64,000 nucleotides of DNA, taken from Halobacteriales archaeon QS_4_66_20. GTDB lineage: Archaea; Halobacteriota; Halobacteria; Halobacteriales; Haloarculaceae. The translations under genes were made by a program, and so were the position numbers. This document shows, piece by piece, positions 60,481 through 64,000 of the stretch. The number at the start of each line of letters is the position of its first letter. Position 1 is the first letter of the stretch. The DNA lies in NCBI GenBank assembly GCA_003021015.1, contig PXRK01000038.1, forward strand, positions 35,953-99,952, given 5' to 3'. The notes beneath the pieces were generated by a model. It worked only from the letters and a program-made list of their open reading frames with translations. It was not told the DNA's origin and did not search any database.

Positions 60481-61524
60481 CTACTCGACCTCGAACTCGG
60501 CGAACGCGTCGATGATCGCCGGGACGTTGTCGGTGATCGGCGCCAGTACCGGACACTGACAGAACTCCGTCTCGACGTACTCCGCAACCCGGTTGTGGCA
60601 GTCGTCCGGCGTTCCACAAACTGTGATGTTCGTGACCAGCTCCTCGGGGATGACCTCGAGGGCGTCCTCAATGGCATCCTCGTCTGCCGGCCACCCGCCG
60701 AGTTCCGCCATCATGTCATCGACGACTTCCTGTTCGATCCCGGAGACCTTCCGTGCGTCCGAGACCGTCGGCCGGGGCGCGTAGTACTCGAGAAAGAACC
60801 GCTTGGCTGCGGCCACGGCGTCGTCGTAGTCCTCGTCCATCGCACACACGAGCAGCTGCGACCGGTCGACGTCGTCGACTGATCGTCCGGCGCGTTCGGC
60901 GCCGGTTTCGAGCGCCTCGAACGCGCGCTCGTTGTACGTCGGCGTAGCGAGGTAGTTGCCGAGGCAGCCGTCGGCGAACTCGCCGGTCAGTTCGAGCATC
61001 GTGAATCCGGTGGCGCCGACGTACACCTGCGAGGAGAGCGGTGGCCCCTCCTCGTGGTGTTCGAACTCCAGGGAGACGCCGTCGAGCGAGACGAACTCGC
61101 CGTCGTAGGAGACCTCACCGCCGTCCAGGAGTGACCGGACGGACTCGACGTGCTCGCGTATCGCCCGGAGCGGCCGGCGCCGGTCGATGCCGACGTTCGA
61201 GGCCAGCGGGTCCCACCAGGCGCCAAGGCCGCCCATGACACGGTTCGGGCCGGCGAGTTCGGTCATCGTGCTCAGCGTCTGTGCGATCAGCGCCGCGTTC
61301 CGCGTCCAGGGGTTAATGACGCCGAGGCCGACTTGGATGTCTTCGGTCACGGTCGCGTACGCCACCGTCGGCGTCACGGCGTCCCGGCCGAGCCGGTACT
61401 CCGTCTGCCACACCTGCTCGAACCCCTTGCGCTCTGCGTACTGGACGAACTCGAGTTGCTCCGACAGGGAGTGGTCGTACTGAAACAGCAGTCCCAGGTC
61501 CTGGGACGGGCCTCCGTCTACCAT
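60481..61524 (-). CDS. LLM-class F420-dependent oxidoreductase (5,10-methylene-H4MPT reductase-like)
   Basis: A 347-residue luciferase-like TIM-barrel oxidoreductase: YAERKGFEQVWQTEYRLGRDAVTP, VGLGVINPWTRNAALIAQTLSTMTELAGPNRVMGGLGAWWDP, QVYVGATGFTMLELTGEFADG and the C-terminal VCGTPDDCHNRVAEYVE. These are the coenzyme-F420 and reductase motifs of the Mer-like branch. Mer itself is a methanogenesis enzyme, but haloarchaea use such proteins for other oxidations. Its stop faces the stop of the bicupin gene, 31 bp away. Confidence 0.85.
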   Translation of the reverse strand: MVDGGPSQDLGLLFQYDHSLSEQLEFVQYAERKGFEQVWQTEYRLGRDAVTPTVAYATVTEDIQVGLGVINPWTRNAALIAQTLSTMTELAGPNRVMGGLGAWWDPLASNVGIDRRRPLRAIREHVESVRSLLDGGEVSYDGEFVSLDGVSLEFEHHEEGPPLSSQVYVGATGFTMLELTGEFADGCLGNYLATPTYNERAFEALETGAERAGRSVDDVDRSQLLVCAMDEDYDDAVAAAKRFFLEYYAPRPTVSDARKVSGIEQEVVDDMMAELGGWPADEDAIEDALEVIPEELVTNITVCGTPDDCHNRVAEYVETEFCQCPVLAPITDNVPAIIDAFAEFEVE

Positions 61525-61616
61525 GCACGGGCGTTCGACGGCGCCCGCTAAATAGTTGTGGCGGCGATCGGGGCGCCGGGGTCGCGGCGACGGCCGTCGT
61601 CCCGGAGCCGTGACTC

Positions 61617-61727
61617 ATACTGATTGTTGTGATTATTTTCACCACCACATCGCAATAGCGGCGGTTTCACGCCCCGAAACTGGCGTCTGAGGAGTACCCG
61701 GCGGTAACGAGTCACAACAATCAGTAT
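61617..61727. repeat. type B variant element, 111 bp, perfect 16-bp arms
   Basis: ATACTGATTGTTGTGA and TCACAACAATCAGTAT pair exactly; compared with the copy at 25381, the fourth base of the arm changed from G to C on one side with the matching change on the other. The core is in reverse orientation. The final T is the first base of TCA, the complement of the stop of the next gene. Confidence 0.9.
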
Positions 61728-62710
61728 CACGGCTCGACGAGCAGTTCGCCCTCGTCAACGAGTTGCCGGTCGTCGACCCACACGCTCGGCGCGACGGTCG
61801 ACCCGTCGATGTGGAGGTTGCTCTGTATCCCGCCGCCGAGGTCGTAGTTGTCCCCGGTCGCGGTGTGGACGGCCCCTTCGACTTTCTTGTCCGTGCGCAT
61901 CGCGCCCGTGATCTCCGCGTCCGGGTTGATGCCGATCGACATCTCGGCGGCGCAGTACCAGGCGTTGTCGTCGCCCTCCTCGCGGAGCGTCCGCTCGAAC
62001 CGCTCGGCCTCCGACCCGCCGCGAATGTCGACGACCCAGCCGTCCTCGATGTTGAGTTCGATCGGCTCCTCCAGCAGGCCGATCCCGTGGACGGTCGTGT
62101 CCCAGACGATCGTCCCCTGGGTCGAGCCCTCGTCGGGCGCGACCCCGACCTCGCCGTCGGGGAACGCGCAGATGCTCTGGGTCTCGTTGTCGACGATCTT
62201 GCCGGCGATCGGCCAGTAGGTCTGATCCCCGATGTCCCCCACGACGTCGGTGCCGGTCTCGCTCGTGATCCGCATCTCCGATCCCGCGGCGTAGATCTCA
62301 CCCAATGCCTGCGCGATGGGTTGCATCGCCTCGTAGTCCGCACTGGCGGCCCCGCCGCGCAGGATCTCCGGCGTCATCTCGTCCATCGCGACGCACTTGA
62401 CGCCGTTTCGCTGCGCCCGGGCGCCGGCGTCCGAATGCGTGAGCGCGGTCGACGTCGCCATCACGCACAGGTCCGCCGACACCATCGCTTCCTCGATCAC
62501 CGGCGTCGGATCGTTGCCGTGACCCCGCCGCGGCGGCATGATGGCGACGCTCGGGTCGAGATCCTGCTGGTGTGCGGCGGCGAACAGCGCCGTCACGACC
62601 GAATCCGCCGTCCGGGTGTCGGAGACAATGAGGACGTCGTCGCCCGGTTCGGCGTTGAGTTCCAACGGCTTGCTCGCGTTTCTGACGAGTTCGGCTGTCT
62701 CGGAATCCAT
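61727..62710 (-). CDS. M29 aminopeptidase/NicX-like metalloprotein
   Basis: A 327-residue protein of the M29 aminopeptidase-like family, which includes the 2,5-dihydroxypyridine dioxygenase NicX. It has LELNAEPGDDVLIVSDTRTADSVV at the start, CVMATSTALTHSDAGARAQRNGVK, EGSTQGTIVWDTTVHGIGLLEEPI, then EMSIGINPDAEITGAMRTDKKVEGAVHTATGDN and the C-terminal SNLHIDGST. Candidate metal ligands are Glu and His residues in those last motifs. The ATG at 62710 has a TATA box (62733-62739) about 26 bp upstream. Whether it is a peptidase or a ring-cleaving dioxygenase is open; the nearby molybdenum hydroxylase makes ring cleavage an option. Confidence 0.75.
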   Translation of the reverse strand: MDSETAELVRNASKPLELNAEPGDDVLIVSDTRTADSVVTALFAAAHQQDLDPSVAIMPPRRGHGNDPTPVIEEAMVSADLCVMATSTALTHSDAGARAQRNGVKCVAMDEMTPEILRGGAASADYEAMQPIAQALGEIYAAGSEMRITSETGTDVVGDIGDQTYWPIAGKIVDNETQSICAFPDGEVGVAPDEGSTQGTIVWDTTVHGIGLLEEPIELNIEDGWVVDIRGGSEAERFERTLREEGDDNAWYCAAEMSIGINPDAEITGAMRTDKKVEGAVHTATGDNYDLGGGIQSNLHIDGSTVAPSVWVDDRQLVDEGELLVEP

Positions 62711-62732
62711 GGTAGGGGTTCCGGGACGACGA

Positions 62733-62739
62733 GTATAAA
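62733..62739 (-). promoter_or_regulatory. TATA box of the M29/NicX-like gene
   Basis: TTTATAC on the minus strand, about 26 bp before the ATG at 62710, gives a leaderless transcript. Confidence 0.6.
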
Positions 62740-62859
62740 GCTGCAGGTCGGCAGGGGGCGATCGATCGAACAACGGCGCCGCCGGTTCGGCGGCGCAGTC
62801 GTCCCGGCCACGTGCTGCAATCGGGCGACGATCTGTCGGGGATTACCCGGTGCTCCCCA

Positions 62860-64000
62860 TTAGAACTGGATGTCCCCCTCCTTGGCCCGCTCGGGCGCGA
62901 GGTGAGTCGTTTCGAGGTCCTGGACCTGCATGAACGCGGTCGAGACGTACTCCGGGTCGTCGAGTCCGGCCAGTTCGCCGTCGTCGCGGAACTCGACTGC
63001 GTCCATCACCATCGGGTGTTCCTCGGACTCGACGCGGACGTTCTGGATCGCGTCGTTGAGTTCGACAGTGTCGGTAGTTCCGGACTCCTCCAGCGCCTGC
63101 CTGATGACCTCCATCGCGACGTACGCCTGCCCGGCGGTCGCGATCTCGAGAGGGTCGCCGTGCATCCCCTCGAAATCATTGAAGATCGTCTCGGTCATGT
63201 CCTTGTTGTAATTGAAGTCAGCGTTGTTCCCGATGGCCCCGTTGATGAACTCGCCGACCTCGTTGAACACCGACGTTGAGGAGATCATTGGGGTTCCGGA
63301 CCCGACTAACAGGTTCGGCTCGTAGTCGATGTCCTGCAAAGCGTTACAGAAACGGATGGCGCCGGGGTCGTACCCGACGAAGAACACCGCGTCCGGATCG
63401 GCGCGCTCGACAGCAGTCGCCTGACTCGACAGCGATTCGGCCCCGAACTGGTATTCGTTTTCCTCAATAATCTCAACGCCCTCGTCGGGCATGAACTGCT
63501 TAATTCCGTCCTTGACCGAATCCCCGTACAGGTTGTCGAGCGAGGTGATCGTCATCGTCTCCCACTGTTTGCCGGCGCCTCTGGCCAGGCTCGGACCGTA
63601 CCGGGCGAAGTCACGGGTGAACGTCAGTGGCGTTCCCTGCGAGCGGTAGCCGAAGTTGAAGTCGTTGTCCTGCAGGATCGCTGGCGATATCGACACGTCG
63701 ATCACGTGCGGAACGCGTTCGCGTTCAGCTGTCTGGATCGCGGCCAGCGACACCGGCGAGGAGTAACAACCCATGCAGGCGATAGCACCCTCATCTATGA
63801 GCTGTTGTTCCGCCTGTCCGCCCTGCTCCTGGACACCCTCGTTGTCTGCAGAGATTACCTCTATCTCTGCACCACCGAGCGATTCGATGCCACCGTCCTC
63901 GTTAATGTGGCGGGCGGCGAGTTCCCCGACGCCGTTGATCTGGCCGCCCGCGAAGCTCAGGTTCCCCGTCAGCGGGTGGTTCAGGCCGACCGTCACCGAG
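62860..64000 (-). CDS. LivK-type substrate-binding protein, 5' end outside the window
   Basis: The visible 380 residues start inside the ligand-binding domain (VGLNHPLTGNLSFAGGQING) and run to the C-terminus (AKEGDIQF). Motifs of the type I periplasmic fold are present: RHINEDGGIESLGGAEIEVISADNEG, ACMGCYSSPVSLAAI and TITSLDNLYGDSVKDGIKQF. The signal peptide and lipobox must lie beyond position 64000. It is distinct from the LivK at 10653; its own permeases and ATPases are expected outside the window. By family it could bind amino acids, amides or aromatic acids. Confidence 0.88.
   Translation of the reverse strand, partial: SVTVGLNHPLTGNLSFAGGQINGVGELAARHINEDGGIESLGGAEIEVISADNEGVQEQGGQAEQQLIDEGAIACMGCYSSPVSLAAIQTAERERVPHVIDVSISPAILQDNDFNFGYRSQGTPLTFTRDFARYGPSLARGAGKQWETMTITSLDNLYGDSVKDGIKQFMPDEGVEIIEENEYQFGAESLSSQATAVERADPDAVFFVGYDPGAIRFCNALQDIDYEPNLLVGSGTPMISSTSVFNEVGEFINGAIGNNADFNYNKDMTETIFNDFEGMHGDPLEIATAGQAYVAMEVIRQALEESGTTDTVELNDAIQNVRVESEEHPMVMDAVEFRDDGELAGLDDPEYVSTAFMQVQDLETTHLAPERAKEGDIQF

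Noticed and set aside
1..64000. tRNA or rRNA genes
   Set aside because: I looked through the intergenic stretches for cloverleaf-like T-loop and CCA patterns and saw none; a tRNAscan-SE run would be the decisive check.

Overview
This window comes from a haloarchaeon. The DNA is GC-rich, the proteins are strongly acidic, most transcripts look leaderless with a TATA box 25-28 bp before the start codon, and several families typical of Halobacteria are present: a PurN-PurH fusion, an HVO_0758-type zinc-finger micro-protein, the rod-determining factor RdfA, a TbsP/DUF5821 regulator, DUF7344-type and bacterio-opsin-activator-type regulators, and Tat lipoproteins with Gly-Asn linkers. No rRNA, tRNA or CRISPR array was found.

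Layout. 0-6.6 kb: purine biosynthesis (PurNH), a glycosyltransferase, a zinc-finger micro-protein, a carotenoid oxygenase and an LDH2-type dehydrogenase. 6.9-12 kb: a complete branched-chain amino-acid type ABC transporter (livKHMGF, transcribed leftward) whose last ATPase has lost its N-terminus. 12-16.7 kb: a TbsP-like regulator, a CHAT-type (caspase-like) protein, a divergent small membrane protein and a double-DUF7344 regulator; this is the most intriguing protein-coding locus. 17-25 kb: a large PAS/GAF sensor-regulator, CMP kinase, a deaminase, a zinc micro-protein, RdfA and a hydantoinase. 25.5-29 kb: a nucleobase permease and a broken CocE-type hydrolase. 29.4-41.6 kb: a catabolic island (CoxG-like protein, cyclase, alcohol dehydrogenase, MFS transporter, CaiB-type CoA-transferase, three-subunit molybdenum hydroxylase, IclR regulator, thiolase plus OB-fold partner). 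41.6-42.7 kb: a low-GC scar with an IS6 transposase remnant and an RdfA fragment. 42.7-50 kb: a second catabolic block (flavoprotein, SDR, VOC protein, acyl-CoA dehydrogenase, CoA-transferase, IclR, broken MaoC hydratase). 50-59.4 kb: a peptide-type ABC transporter whose parts are split over both strands and interleaved with Bcp, a truncated metallo-beta-lactamase, a broken LLM oxidoreductase and a tandem carboxymuconolactone-decarboxylase protein. 59.7-64 kb: a bicupin, an LLM flavin oxidoreductase, an M29/NicX-like metalloprotein and the start-less part of a second LivK-type lipoprotein.

How it fits together. The right two thirds looks like an accessory region for uptake and oxidation of small organic acids or heteroaromatics, with two IclR regulators, CoA-transferases, acyl-CoA chemistry and two families of ABC importers. 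It is decaying: at least three genes are broken by deletion or nonsense mutation, and there are truncated fragments.

The strongest non-coding signal is a family of intergenic elements, mostly 82 or about 111 bp, with the form TG-ATA-N9-GTGA-core-TCAC-N9'-TAT-CA. The nine-base arm differs between copies but stays complementary to its partner arm. Three arm types (A, B, C) recur, copies occur in tandem, and many touch or overlap the stop codon of the neighbouring gene.
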